21,074 bases of DNA from SCQX01 sp035720945 (GCA_035720945.1 DASTNK010000054.1:1-21074); one strand, 5' to 3'; shown: positions 1-9,262, counted from the stretch's first letter. Program-made: numbers and translations. The notes: generated from the sequence alone by a model not told the origin.

Positions 1-528
1 CTGGAAGCGCTGGCGGGCTTGCGTCCGGTATCGAATGGAAGCATCCGGGTGCTGGGCAGGCCTGTGACCGCCGGGGTCGATCCAGGCCTGGGGGATGGCG
101 TCGCCCTGCTTGACCAGCGCCCATTCTTTTCCGCGGCCTCCATTGCCGACAACCTGCGCATGGCCTGCCCGGACGCCGACGACGCCCGGTTGTCCCGGGC
201 CCTGGCGCAAGCGTGTGCCGCCGACTTCGTGGCCGCCGCCCCCAACGGAATGCAGACGTGCCTGGGAATGGCGGGTCATGGCTTGTCGGGGGGCCAGCTC
301 CATCGATTGGCGCTGGCCCGGGTCTTCCTGCTGGACCCTGGCCTGGTGTTGCTGGATGAGCCGGCCGCGCATCTGGACGCGGAGACCCGGATGCGGGTCA
401 TCGATTCCATCCTGGCGTTCTGTGCGCGGCGCACCTTGCTGATCACCACGCACGACCCGCGCATCGCCGCCCGCATGGGGCGCGTGTTGCACATCGAACG
501 CGACGGAGGCCTGCTTGAACGCGCTTGA
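1..528 (+). CDS. cydD: CydD, ATP-binding subunit of the CydDC cysteine/glutathione ABC exporter (3' end only)
   Basis: The reading frame is open from base 1, so the 5' part lies outside the window; 175 residues are visible. They form the C-terminal half of an ABC nucleotide-binding domain. The Q-loop (LLDQRPFF) is followed by a perfect LSGGQ signature, the Walker B stretch LVLLDEP, the D-loop HLDAET and the switch histidine in ITTHD. Walker A and the membrane domain must lie upstream. The call as CydD rests on its position directly before cydC, with which it overlaps by 14 bases; CydD and CydC form one heterodimer. In known systems this inner-membrane exporter moves reduced thiols (glutathione, cysteine) to the periplasm and is needed to assemble cytochrome bd oxidase and c-type cytochromes. 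The ABC function is certain. The CydD assignment depends on context. Confidence 0.87.
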   Translation: MEALAGLRPVSNGSIRVLGRPVTAGVDPGLGDGVALLDQRPFFSAASIADNLRMACPDADDARLSRALAQACAADFVAAAPNGMQTCLGMAGHGLSGGQLHRLALARVFLLDPGLVLLDEPAAHLDAETRMRVIDSILAFCARRTLLITTHDPRIAARMGRVLHIERDGGLLERA

Positions 529-2227
529 TCTGTTGTGGCCCTGGCTGGTCAGGCATAGGCGCCGCCTGGCCTGCGCCGTGTTGCTCGCCGCTGTCACGGT
601 CTGGGCGGGTGTGGGTCTGTTCGCCGTGGCGGGCTGGTTTCTCACCGGCGCCTTTCTGGCGGGCGCGTCCCTGGCATTCGACCTGTTCGCCCCCTCGGCG
701 TTGGTGAGGGGCCTCTCTTTCCTGCGCATCGGCTCCCGTTATGCCGAGCGGGTCGCCGGCCATGCCGCCACCCTGGATCTCCTGGCCGATTTACGCACCG
801 CGGTGTTCGCCCGTGTCATGGCTCTGAGCCCGGCGCAGTTGGCCCGCTATCGCGACGGCGATCTGGTCGCCCGGCTGATCGGCGACGTGGACACCCTGGA
901 CACCTTGTTCTTGCTCATCGTGGCCCCCGCGCTGACCGCCATCGTCGCCGGTCTCATGTTCGGTGTGCTGGTTGGCCTGTACGCGCCGGTGCTGGCATGG
1001 TCGGTCACCGCCGCATTGCTGGCAGGCGGCCTGTTGATCCCCTGGGTGCTGGCGCGGGTGTCGCGTCGCCCCGGCAGGCAGGTTCAGGGCGAAGCGTCGC
1101 GCGCACGCGCCCTCATCCATGACGCGGTACAGGGGCATGTCGACATCGCGGCCTTCGGTGCCCAGCCACGCGTGGCTGAACAGTTCAGTGTGGTCGCGCG
1201 ACGGCTCTCCGGCGCGCGCGACCGTGTCGCCGCCCTGGGTGCCTGGGGCCAACTCGTGCAACAGGTCGTCTCGGGCGTCGGCATGCTGCTGCTTCTTTGG
1301 CTGGGCCTGTTGGCCTTCCAGGCGGGCGCCATCACCGGACCGATGTGGGCTGGCATCGTGCTGGGTGGCATTGGCCTGTTCGAAGTGACCGCCCCCCTGA
1401 TGCGCGGGTCGTCGCGCACCGGTGCCATGGCCGAGGGCACGCGCCGCGTGCGTGCGCTGTTCGACACCCGGCCGGTCATCGGCCAGCCCGCGCAACCCCT
1501 GGATCTGCCCGAATCGGGAGCCTTGGTGTTGCGGGATGTGGGCTATCGTCACGACGGAGGCCACCAAGTGTTCGAACATGTGGATCTGCGCATCGAACCG
1601 GGGCGCCGCGTTGCGATCACCGGTGTCAGCGGCGCGGGGAAATCCACGCTGCTGTCCTTGTTTCTGCGTGTCATGGATCCGACGCAGGGCCAGGTGTCGT
1701 ACGGCGATGTGCCGTTACCGCACGCCAATCTTGTCCAGCTGCATGCGCGTATTGCCCTGCTCTCGCAGTTTTCCCCCGTGTTCCTCGGCTCGTTGCGCGA
1801 TAACTTGCGTGTGGGCGATCCCGATGCCTCCGATGAGCGGCTATGGCGTGTTCTGGAGCAGGCTCGCCTGGCCGATTTCGTGCACTCGCTGGAAGACGGC
1901 CTGGACGCCTGGGTGGGCGAATCGGGGCACACGCTGTCCGCCGGGCAGGCTCGCCGTCTGTGTCTTGCACGCACACTGCTTGCGCCCGCCAGCGTCTGGG
2001 TTCTGGATGAGCCCACCGCCGGCCTGGACGAGCCCACCGCCCGGGCGTTCTTCCACGATCTCGCCAGCGTCGCGGGTGACCGGACCGTCATCATGGCCAC
2101 CCATGCCGACCTCCCCGAAGACACTTTCGACCAAGTGCTCCTCCTTGAGGATGGCGCGTTGCGCGCCGCGGCATCCGAATGCCCGAGTCGTGGGAAGTTC
2201 AATCGTCTGGCGTTCATGGGGTCATGA
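515..2227 (+). CDS. cydC: CydC, membrane/ATPase subunit of the CydDC thiol exporter
   Basis: This 570-residue protein has the usual CydC length and ABC half-transporter design. Hydrophobic helices fill about residues 15-310. The nucleotide-binding domain follows, with Walker A GVSGAGKS at 370-377, a Q-loop near LLSQFSP (415-421), an LSAGQ signature at 474-478, Walker B and D-loop VLDEPTAGLD at 496-505 and the switch histidine in MATH (527-530). The start is taken as TTG at 515 because GGAGG sits at 505-509, five bases ahead, and the hydrophobic N-terminus MNALDLLWPWL fits the family. This start lies inside the end of cydD, so the two are probably translationally coupled. With CydD it would export glutathione/cysteine for cytochrome bd maturation; no cydAB genes are in view. 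The LSAGQ variant is mild and compatible with activity. Confidence 0.92.
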   Translation: MNALDLLWPWLVRHRRRLACAVLLAAVTVWAGVGLFAVAGWFLTGAFLAGASLAFDLFAPSALVRGLSFLRIGSRYAERVAGHAATLDLLADLRTAVFARVMALSPAQLARYRDGDLVARLIGDVDTLDTLFLLIVAPALTAIVAGLMFGVLVGLYAPVLAWSVTAALLAGGLLIPWVLARVSRRPGRQVQGEASRARALIHDAVQGHVDIAAFGAQPRVAEQFSVVARRLSGARDRVAALGAWGQLVQQVVSGVGMLLLLWLGLLAFQAGAITGPMWAGIVLGGIGLFEVTAPLMRGSSRTGAMAEGTRRVRALFDTRPVIGQPAQPLDLPESGALVLRDVGYRHDGGHQVFEHVDLRIEPGRRVAITGVSGAGKSTLLSLFLRVMDPTQGQVSYGDVPLPHANLVQLHARIALLSQFSPVFLGSLRDNLRVGDPDASDERLWRVLEQARLADFVHSLEDGLDAWVGESGHTLSAGQARRLCLARTLLAPASVWVLDEPTAGLDEPTARAFFHDLASVAGDRTVIMATHADLPEDTFDQVLLLEDGALRAAASECPSRGKFNRLAFMGS

Positions 2228-2291
2228 CATCGGGGCGTGTAGAATAGGCGCTGTGCGCAGAGCCTCCCGGTTTCCGCGTAGCCCTCATTCC

Positions 2292-2318
2292 CGGGCCGGC
2301 CCGCGTCCGGCCCGTTTT
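2292..2318 (+). terminator. Hairpin plus T4 between cydC and apt
   Basis: CGGGCCGG (2292-2299) pairs perfectly with CCGGCCCG (2307-2314) around a 7-base loop and is followed by TTTT (2315-2318). This looks like a short rho-independent terminator for cydDC. It ends only 14 bases before the apt start codon, so it would also lie in the apt leader if apt has its own promoter in 2228-2290. Confidence 0.5.
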
Positions 2319-2332
2319 CATGGCGATCCCCC

Positions 2333-2893
2333 ATGTACACCGACCCCGCCGAATACATCCGCAACACGATCCGCAGCGTCCCCGATTGGCCCAAACCGGG
2401 CGTCACGTTCCGCGACATCACGCCGGTCCTGCAGGATCCGCGCACCTTCCGGGTGTTGATCGACCTGTTCGTCTATCGCTACATGCGGCACCGCCTGGAC
2501 CTCGTCGCGGGTGTCGATGCCCGCGGCTTCATCCTGGGCGCGGTGGTCGCCTATGAGCTCAACCTGGGCTTCGTCCCGGTGCGCAAGAAGGGCAAGCTGC
2601 CTTTCACCACGCTGGCGGAGGAATACACCCTCGAATATGGCAACGCCGCCGTCGAAATGCACACCGACGCCGTCCGTCCCGGCCAGCGCGTCCTGCTCAT
2701 CGATGACCTCGTCGCCACCGGCGGCACTATGGTCGCCGCAGCCAAGTTGCTGCAACGCCTTGGCGCCAATGTCGTCGAAGCCGCCGCCATCATCGATCTG
2801 CCCGATCTTGGCGGATCCCAGGCCGTCCAGGCCACCGGCCTGCCCCTGTACACGGTCTGCAGCTTCGGCGAGGCCGCCATAGGAAACCAATAA
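2333..2893 (+). CDS. apt: Adenine phosphoribosyltransferase
   Basis: Apt joins adenine to PRPP to give AMP and pyrophosphate, the purine-salvage step, in the cytosol. The 186-residue length is normal. Typical landmarks are the N-terminal YIRNTIRSVPDWPKPG block, DARGF (62-66), the VRKKGKLP segment (83-90), YTLEYG (98-103) and the PRPP-binding loop VLLIDDLVATGGT (120-132). ATG at 2333 is the natural start because the conserved MYTDPAEYIR stretch begins there. An ATG at 2320 is out of frame. No clear Shine-Dalgarno sequence precedes it, and a terminator-like hairpin lies just upstream. A TAGAAT box at 2240-2245 could be its -10 element, but no matching -35 is evident. It converges with ilvA, 14 bases away. 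Confidence 0.96.
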   Translation: MYTDPAEYIRNTIRSVPDWPKPGVTFRDITPVLQDPRTFRVLIDLFVYRYMRHRLDLVAGVDARGFILGAVVAYELNLGFVPVRKKGKLPFTTLAEEYTLEYGNAAVEMHTDAVRPGQRVLLIDDLVATGGTMVAAAKLLQRLGANVVEAAAIIDLPDLGGSQAVQATGLPLYTVCSFGEAAIGNQ

Positions 2894-2907
2894 GTCCCTC
2901 GCAAGTC

Positions 2908-4416
2908 CTACAAAAACAACGAATACGCCGGATTCTCGGTCTCGTTCCAGTATGGATACCCCAGCGTATCCAGGAACTCCTTGAATTTCTTCTTGTCATC
3001 CGGCGGCACCTGGATCCCCACCAGAATCCGCCCGTAATCATCCCCCTGATTCCGGTAATGAAACAGACTGATGTTCCACTCCGGATTCATCGCGCTCAGG
3101 AACTTCATCAACGCGCCGGGCCGCTCCGGGAACTCGAAACGGAACAACTGCTCATGTTCGGCCAGCCCGGAATGGCCGCCCACCATGTAGCGCAGATGCG
3201 TCTTGGCCATCTCGTTGAGCGTCAGGTCCAGAGTCGGGAAACCCTTCTTGCGGAACGCATTCGCGATCTTCTCCGGTTCGGACGGCGAGGAAATGGCCAG
3301 CCCCACGAACACATGCGCCTTGTCCGGATCTGAAATCCGGTAATTGAACTCCGTGACGGCACGCTTGCCCACCGCTTCACACAGCCGCCGGAAACTGCCT
3401 CGCTTTTCCGGCAGGGTGATCGCGAACACCGCCTCGCGCGCCTCACCCACGTCGGCCCGCTCCGCCACGAAGCGCAGGCGGTCGAAATTCATGTTCGCCC
3501 CGCAGGTGATCGCCACCAGCGTCTTGTTCTTCCATCCGTGCAGCGCCGCATACCGCTTCGCCCCGGCCAGCGCCAGCGCGCCGGCGGGCTCCAGCACGCT
3601 GCGTGTGTCCTGGAACACGTCCTTGATGCCCGCGCAGATCGCGTCCGTATCGACCGCGATGTAATCATCCACGTACTGGCGCGCAAGCCGGAATGTTTCC
3701 ACGCCCACCTGCTTGACGGCCGTGCCGTCGGAGAACAGCCCCACGTCGCTGAGCATCACGCGCCGGCCCGCCTTGATGCTGCGCATCATCGCGTTCGAGT
3801 CCTCGGTCTGCACGCCGATGATCTGGATCTCGGGCCGCAGTTGCTTGACGAACGCCGACACGCCCGCGATCAGGCCGCCGCCGCCGATCGCCACGAAAAT
3901 GGCGTCGATCGGACCGGGGTGCTGGCGCAGGATCTCCATCCCCACCGTGCCCTGGCCCGCGATGACGTCAGGATCGTCGAAGGGATGGACGAAGGTGAGT
4001 TTTTCCTTCTCCTCGAGCTCCTTGGCGTGCAGATAGGCATCCGAGAAGCTGTCGCCCGCCAGGACCACCTCGCCACCCAGGTGGCGCACAGCGTCGATTT
4101 TCACGCGCGGTGTGGTGGTTGGCATCACGATCACGGCCCTGCATCCCAGGCGCTTCGCCGCGAGCGCCACCCCTTGGGCGTGATTGCCCGCCGACGCGGC
4201 GATCACGCCACGCTTGAGCTCCTCCGCTCCGAGGTTGGCCATCTTGTTGTAGGCGCCGCGCAGCTTGAAACTGAACACCGCCTGGGTGTCCTCGCGCTTG
4301 AGCAGCACCCTGTTCTGAATTCGCGCCGATATGCTGGGAGCCGGTTCGAGGGGGGATTCGACGGCGACGTCGTAGACTTTGGACGTCAGGATACGCTTCA
4401 GATAATCGATGGGCAT
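2908..4416 (-). CDS. ilvA: Threonine ammonia-lyase, biosynthetic (threonine deaminase)
   Basis: IlvA converts threonine to 2-oxobutanoate and ammonia, the first committed step of isoleucine synthesis. The 502-residue protein has the two-part design of the regulated biosynthetic enzyme. The N-terminal PLP fold (to about residue 325) holds the cofactor lysine K51 in FSFKLRGA, the SAGNHAQG loop (75-82) and the phosphate-binding GGGGLIAG loop (178-185). The C-terminal part holds two ACT-like regulatory segments, roughly 329-400 and 423-500, which bind isoleucine and valine in characterised homologues. That makes it the biosynthetic form, not the short catabolic TdcB type. The start at 4416 matches the usual MPIDYLKRIL N-terminus, although no strong ribosome site precedes it. 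It is transcribed away from the YqaA-like gene, with 185 bases between the starts for promoters. Confidence 0.96.
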   Translation of the reverse strand: MPIDYLKRILTSKVYDVAVESPLEPAPSISARIQNRVLLKREDTQAVFSFKLRGAYNKMANLGAEELKRGVIAASAGNHAQGVALAAKRLGCRAVIVMPTTTPRVKIDAVRHLGGEVVLAGDSFSDAYLHAKELEEKEKLTFVHPFDDPDVIAGQGTVGMEILRQHPGPIDAIFVAIGGGGLIAGVSAFVKQLRPEIQIIGVQTEDSNAMMRSIKAGRRVMLSDVGLFSDGTAVKQVGVETFRLARQYVDDYIAVDTDAICAGIKDVFQDTRSVLEPAGALALAGAKRYAALHGWKNKTLVAITCGANMNFDRLRFVAERADVGEAREAVFAITLPEKRGSFRRLCEAVGKRAVTEFNYRISDPDKAHVFVGLAISSPSEPEKIANAFRKKGFPTLDLTLNEMAKTHLRYMVGGHSGLAEHEQLFRFEFPERPGALMKFLSAMNPEWNISLFHYRNQGDDYGRILVGIQVPPDDKKKFKEFLDTLGYPYWNETENPAYSLFL

Positions 4417-4601
4417 GGCGGCGAAAACAGAAAGAGCAAAGGTTCTGGTGAGAAGCTGAAAAGAGTACCACAGCGCCAGGCAGCCGGATTTTGGCGCACG
4501 GGTGCGCGGTGGATGGCTCCCGGCAGCGGAGGCACGCGGCGCGGTGGTTGGCGTGAAGAATCCCTGGGTACACTATGACCTGTTCATCGGGGTGGAGCGT
4601 C

Positions 4602-5201
4602 ATGGAAGCGTGGGTGCACTCGTCTGTTCTGTGGCTGCTGTCGGTGCTGGCCTTGCCCAAGGTCGGGTTGAGCGCCATTTTCATCATCAGCCTGGTCTCG
4701 GCCACCTTGTTGCCATTGGGTTCCGAACCCGCTGTGTTCGCCTTCGTCAAAGTGGCGCCCGACATGTTCTGGCCCGCCATCCTGGTGGCCACCGTGGGCA
4801 ACACCCTGGGCGGCATCGTCAGTTACGTCATGGGGCTGGGTGCCGAGAAGGCCTACGAAGGCTGGCGCCACAGGCAAGAATCGGGAGCGTCTCGCCGGCA
4901 CGGCACGCATCTGGATGCGGGGCCCGGGCCGCTGGCTTCGGCACGCCGCGCCAGGCGGCGCGAAGTCGCACCCAGCCGTGTCGGGGGACGTTGGCACGTT
5001 CATATCCATCGCTGGGCGGACCGCCTGGGGCCCGTGGCGCTGCTCTTTTCCTGGCTGCCGGTGGTGGGTGATCCGTTGTGCGCGGTGGCTGGCTGGTTGC
5101 GCCTTTCGTTCTGGCCATGCGTATTCTGGATGGCGATAGGCAAGGCGGCCCGCTACATCACTTTCACAGTCGCCTTCCTGCATCTCGTACCTTTCCTGTA
5201 G
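4602..5201 (+). CDS. YqaA/DedA-type (SNARE-associated family) inner-membrane protein
   Basis: This 199-residue membrane protein resembles the YqaA branch of the DedA family. Conserved segments are KVGLSAIFIISLVSATLLPLGSEP near the N-terminus, VGNTLGG in the next helix and SWLPVVGDP in the C-terminal half. About four hydrophobic stretches fall at 20-38, 52-76, 143-168 and 170-195. DedA-related proteins affect membrane potential and lipid carrier handling, but the role of YqaA is not settled. ATG 4602 is preferred because GGAG lies at 4594-4597 and homologues as recalled begin MEAW. An in-frame ATG at 4575 has no visible ribosome site. An arginine-rich loop of about 45 residues (87-131) between the helix pairs is longer than I recall for this family and looks poorly conserved. 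Confidence 0.82.
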   Translation: MEAWVHSSVLWLLSVLALPKVGLSAIFIISLVSATLLPLGSEPAVFAFVKVAPDMFWPAILVATVGNTLGGIVSYVMGLGAEKAYEGWRHRQESGASRRHGTHLDAGPGPLASARRARRREVAPSRVGGRWHVHIHRWADRLGPVALLFSWLPVVGDPLCAVAGWLRLSFWPCVFWMAIGKAARYITFTVAFLHLVPFL

Positions 5202-5312
5202 CGCATCCCGCCGGTGTGTGCTTCCGGTCTGGCACGTGCTCCGATTCATCGAAGAATTCATTGGCTTTTCGACTACACTATCTCTTTAAGGGCCGCTTTG
5301 TCTTCATCCTCC

Positions 5313-8300
5313 ATGAATGCCCCACTAGCCAGTCAGATACTCGCTTCCCCCGCCGACTCGGCTTCCTCGTCGACCCGGCTGCGCGAAATCCCCTACAACT
5401 ACACCTCGTTCTCCGACCGCGAAGTCGTGTGTCGGCTGCTCGGTGAAGACGCCTGGCAGGCGCTGTCCGAGTTGCGGGGCGAACGGCGCACAGGCCGCTC
5501 CGCGCGCATGCTGTTCGAGGTCCTGGGCGACATCTGGGTCGTGCGGCGCAATCCCTACCTGCAGGACGACTTGCTTGATAATCCCAGGCGGCGGCGCTTG
5601 CTGGTCGAGGCTCTGGAGCACCGGCTGACCGAGATCGATCACCGGCGCGAAGCGGGGGCGGCCCGCGATGCGGCCGTCGCGCGCCTGTTGCAGGCGGCGC
5701 GCGGCGCGGTCGACGCGTTCAGCCGGGAATTCGACGACATCGCCGGGTTGCGCAAGAAGATCCTGCATCGTCTGGCACGCATCACCGCGAAAGACAACAT
5801 CCGCTTCGACGGGCTGTCCCGTGTGTCGCACGTGACCGATGCGACCGACTGGCGCGTGGAGTACCCGTTCGTGGTGCTCATGCCCGACAACGAAGGGGAA
5901 ATGGCGGCGCTGGTGCGTGCCTGCATCGAACTGGATCTGACCATCATCCCGCGCGGAGGCGGCACCGGCTACACAGGTGGCGCCATCCCGCTCACCTGGC
6001 GCTCGGTGGTCATCAATACAGAGAAGCTCGATGGCCTGGGGGCCGTGGAGGCCACCGATCTCCCCGGCGTGGAGGGCAAGGTCGCCACCATCCTGACCGG
6101 CGCCGGCGTGGTGACGCGTCGCGTCGCCGAAGCCGCCGAGGCGGCGGGCCAGGTCTTCGCGGTCGATCCCACCTCGGCGGATGCCTCGTGTGTGGGGGGC
6201 AATGTCGCCATGAATGCCGGCGGCAAGAAGGCCGTGCTATGGGGGACGGCGCTGGACAATCTGGCCTGGTGGCGCATGGTCGATCCCCAGGGCGACTGGC
6301 TCGAAGTCACGCGCCTGGACCACAACCTGGGCAAGATTCACGAAGCCGCCGAGGCGCGTTTCGAACTGGCCTGGTTCGATGGCGCCCAGGCGCCTGGCGC
6401 AAAACGCCTGCGCAGCGAAATCCTGATCGTGGAAGGGGCGCGCTTCCGCAAGGTCGGCCTCGGCAAGGACGTCACCGACAAGTTCCTGGCCGGCCTGCCC
6501 GGTGTCCAGAAAGAAGGCTGCGATGGCCTGATCACTTCCGCGCGCTGGATCCTGCACCGCATGCCACCGCATACGCGCACGGTGTGCATGGAGTTCTTCG
6601 GCCAGGCGCGCGATGCCATTCCTTCCATTGTCGAAGTCAAGCAATACCTCGATACCGAAGGCCGTGCGCGCGGTGCCATCCTGGCCGGGCTCGAACATCT
6701 GGATGAGCGCTATCTGAGAGCGGTGGGCTACGCCACCAAGAGCAAACGCGGCGTCCTGCCCAAGATGGTGCTCATCGGTGATATCGTCGGCGAAGAGGCC
6801 GACGCGGTCGCGACCGCGGCCAGCGAAGTCGTGCGTATCGCCAACACCCGCCACGGCGAGGGCTTTGTGGCGGTCAGCGCCGAGGCCCGCAAGAAGTTCT
6901 GGCTCGACCGGTCCCGCACCGCCGCCATCGCGCGCCACACCAACGCCTTCAAGATCAATGAAGACGTGGTGATCCCGTTGGCGCGCATGGGTGAATACAC
7001 CGATGCCATCGAACGCATCAACATCGAGCTCTCCACCCGCAACAAGCTGCGTCTGCTGGATCAACTGGAGGCCTTCCTGGGCGGCGCGCTGCCCATGGGC
7101 AAGGCCGAAGACCCCGACGACGCCGAGCATACCCGCGAAGAGATCCTGTCCGACCGCACCCGCACGGCCATTGAAACCCTGCAGGTCATCCGCGAGCGCT
7201 GGTCATGGCTGCTGGCCGGCCTCGATCTCCCCCTCGCTGACAGTCTCGCCGATCTGCGGCGGCTGGGTGTGGAGGCGCGGGCGGGTACCTTCGACGAACG
7301 CCTGGCGGCCCAGCCGGGCGCTCGTGTGTTCGATCTGCTGCAGGACCACACCATCCGCATCTCCTGGAAGGCCGAGGTTCGTGCGCTCATGGAGCGCTAT
7401 TTCGCCGGCACGGACTGTGCCGCGGTGCTGGCCGAGATCCAGGCCATCCACGACCGGGTGCTGAAAGGGCGGGTGTTCGTCGCGCTGCACATGCATGCGG
7501 GCGATGGCAACGTGCACACCAACATCCCGGTCAACTCCGACGACTACGACATGCTGCGCGAGGCCAACCAGGCGGTGGCCCGCATCATGCGGATCGCACG
7601 TGATCTGGACGGCGTCATTTCCGGCGAGCATGGCATCGGCCTGACCAAATACGAATTCCTCACCGAACAAGAGCTCCAGCCGTTCCAGGACTACAAGCGC
7701 CGGGTCGACCCCGACGCGCGCTTCAATGCCGGCAAACTCATGCCGGGCGCCGACCTGCGCCGGGCCTGGACGCCCAGCTTCAACCTGCTGGGCTACGAAT
7801 CGCTGATCATGCAGCGTAGTGAAATCGGCGCCATCTCCAACTCCATCAAGGATTGCCTGCGCTGCGGTAAGTGCAAACCGGTCTGCGCCACGCATGTTCC
7901 GCGCGCCAACTTGCTGTATTCGCCGCGCAACAAGATACTGGCCACGTCGCTGCTGATCGAAGCCTTCCTCTATGAAGAGCAGACCCGGCGCGGGGTCAGC
8001 CTGCAACACTGGGCTGAATTCGAAGACGTGGCCGATCATTGCACCGTTTGCCACAAGTGCTACAACCCCTGTCCGGTGGACATTGATTTCGGCGATGTCT
8101 CGATGGAGATGCGCGCGCTGCTGCGACGCGCGGGCAAGAAATCGTTCAACCCCGGCACAGCGGCGTCGATGTTCTTCCTCAATGCCAAGGATCCGCGCGT
8201 GATCAAGGCCACGCGCAAGGTCATGATAGACCTGGGGTACAAGGCGCAGCGCCTGGCCCACGACGTGCTGTCGGTGCCATCGCGCAAGCAGACCGCGCAA

Positions 8301-9254
8301 CCGCCCGCCACGTTGGGCAAGGCACCCGTGCGCGAGCAGGTCATTCATTTCATCAACAAGAAAATGCCCGGCGGGCTGCCCAAGCAGACCGCGCGCAAAC
8401 TGCTGGACATCGAAGACGCCGACTACGTGCCGATCATCCGCGATCCGGCGGCCACCTCCGCAGACAGCGAGGCGGTGTTCTACTTTCCCGGCTGCGGCTC
8501 CGAGCGCCTGTTCTCGCAAGTCGGCCTGGCCACCCAGGCCATGCTTTGGCATGTGGGGGTGCAAACGGTGTTGCCCCCGGGCTATCTGTGCTGCGGTTAT
8601 CCGCAACGGGCCAATGGCCTGACGGACAAGGCCGAAAAGATCATCACCGACAACCGGGTGCTGTTCCACCGCATGGCCAACACCCTGAATTACCTCGACA
8701 TCAAGACTGTCGTGGTCAGTTGCGGCACATGCTACGACCAACTGGCCGGCTATGAATTCGACAAGATCTTCCCGGGTTGCCGCCTGATCGACATCCACGA
8801 ATACCTGTTGGAAAAGGGATTGAAGCTGGAAGGAGTGCAGGGTGTGCGCTACATGTATCACGATCCCTGCCACACACCCATGAAGCTGCAGGACCCGATG
8901 AAAACCGTGAAGTCCCTCGTTGGCGACACGACCATCAAAGCGGATCGCTGCTGTGGCGAATCGGGAACGCTGGCCGTTTCACGACCCGACATCTCCACCC
9001 AGGTGCGTTTTCGCAAGCAGGAAGAACTGGCGAAGAATTCCGCCGCGGTGCGCGCCGACGGTTTCGGCGGCGAGGTGAAGATACTCACCTCCTGTCCGTC
9101 GTGCCTGCAAGGGCTGTCGCGCTACGAGGACGATACCGGCATGCAGGCCGATTACATCGTCGTGGAAATGGCGCGTCATATGCTGGGTGAGGACTGGATG
9201 CGGCAATATGTGGCTAATGCCAACGCGGGGGGCATCGAGCGCGTGCTGGTCTGA
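5313..9254 (+). CDS. Large fused FAD-linked oxidase / 4Fe-4S / CCG-domain protein (DUF3683 type; 2-hydroxy-acid dehydrogenase-like)
   Basis: This 1313-residue protein joins modules that are separate subunits in the glycolate oxidase complex (GlcD, GlcF). The order is an N-terminal DUF3683-like region (about 20-180), an FAD-binding PCMH fold with PRGGGTGYTGG at 213-223, and an FAD-oxidase C-terminal domain with the metal-ligand motif HMHAGDGNVH (726-735) and SGEHGIG. Next come a two-cluster ferredoxin domain (CLRCGKCKPVC 848-858; CTVCHKCYNPC 910-920) and paired CCG domains (CC at 1093-1094 and 1213-1214). It should oxidise a 2-hydroxy acid such as D-lactate, glycolate or D-2-hydroxyglutarate and pass electrons through Fe-S clusters to the quinone pool. 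The sequence does not fix the substrate. ATG 5313 (MNAPLASQ) is chosen because the open frame above it (from GTG 5214) lacks family-like sequence. No clear ribosome site is seen. Confidence 0.88.
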   Translation: MNAPLASQILASPADSASSSTRLREIPYNYTSFSDREVVCRLLGEDAWQALSELRGERRTGRSARMLFEVLGDIWVVRRNPYLQDDLLDNPRRRRLLVEALEHRLTEIDHRREAGAARDAAVARLLQAARGAVDAFSREFDDIAGLRKKILHRLARITAKDNIRFDGLSRVSHVTDATDWRVEYPFVVLMPDNEGEMAALVRACIELDLTIIPRGGGTGYTGGAIPLTWRSVVINTEKLDGLGAVEATDLPGVEGKVATILTGAGVVTRRVAEAAEAAGQVFAVDPTSADASCVGGNVAMNAGGKKAVLWGTALDNLAWWRMVDPQGDWLEVTRLDHNLGKIHEAAEARFELAWFDGAQAPGAKRLRSEILIVEGARFRKVGLGKDVTDKFLAGLPGVQKEGCDGLITSARWILHRMPPHTRTVCMEFFGQARDAIPSIVEVKQYLDTEGRARGAILAGLEHLDERYLRAVGYATKSKRGVLPKMVLIGDIVGEEADAVATAASEVVRIANTRHGEGFVAVSAEARKKFWLDRSRTAAIARHTNAFKINEDVVIPLARMGEYTDAIERINIELSTRNKLRLLDQLEAFLGGALPMGKAEDPDDAEHTREEILSDRTRTAIETLQVIRERWSWLLAGLDLPLADSLADLRRLGVEARAGTFDERLAAQPGARVFDLLQDHTIRISWKAEVRALMERYFAGTDCAAVLAEIQAIHDRVLKGRVFVALHMHAGDGNVHTNIPVNSDDYDMLREANQAVARIMRIARDLDGVISGEHGIGLTKYEFLTEQELQPFQDYKRRVDPDARFNAGKLMPGADLRRAWTPSFNLLGYESLIMQRSEIGAISNSIKDCLRCGKCKPVCATHVPRANLLYSPRNKILATSLLIEAFLYEEQTRRGVSLQHWAEFEDVADHCTVCHKCYNPCPVDIDFGDVSMEMRALLRRAGKKSFNPGTAASMFFLNAKDPRVIKATRKVMIDLGYKAQRLAHDVLSVPSRKQTAQPPATLGKAPVREQVIHFINKKMPGGLPKQTARKLLDIEDADYVPIIRDPAATSADSEAVFYFPGCGSERLFSQVGLATQAMLWHVGVQTVLPPGYLCCGYPQRANGLTDKAEKIITDNRVLFHRMANTLNYLDIKTVVVSCGTCYDQLAGYEFDKIFPGCRLIDIHEYLLEKGLKLEGVQGVRYMYHDPCHTPMKLQDPMKTVKSLVGDTTIKADRCCGESGTLAVSRPDISTQVRFRKQEELAKNSAAVRADGFGGEVKILTSCPSCLQGLSRYEDDTGMQADYIVVEMARHMLGEDWMRQYVANANAGGIERVLV

Positions 9255-9262
9255 TGCTGTGG

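Noticed and set aside
5214..5312. Upstream GTG start (5214) for the large oxidase.
   Set aside because: The added 33 residues look unlike the family and have no ribosome site; the MNAPL start at 5313 fits better.
7203..8873. A 556-codon open frame on the minus strand opposite the oxidase.
   Set aside because: It is a high-GC shadow of a gene whose motifs are unmistakable; the antisense protein shows no domain and is rich in histidine, glutamine and aspartate, as such shadows often are.
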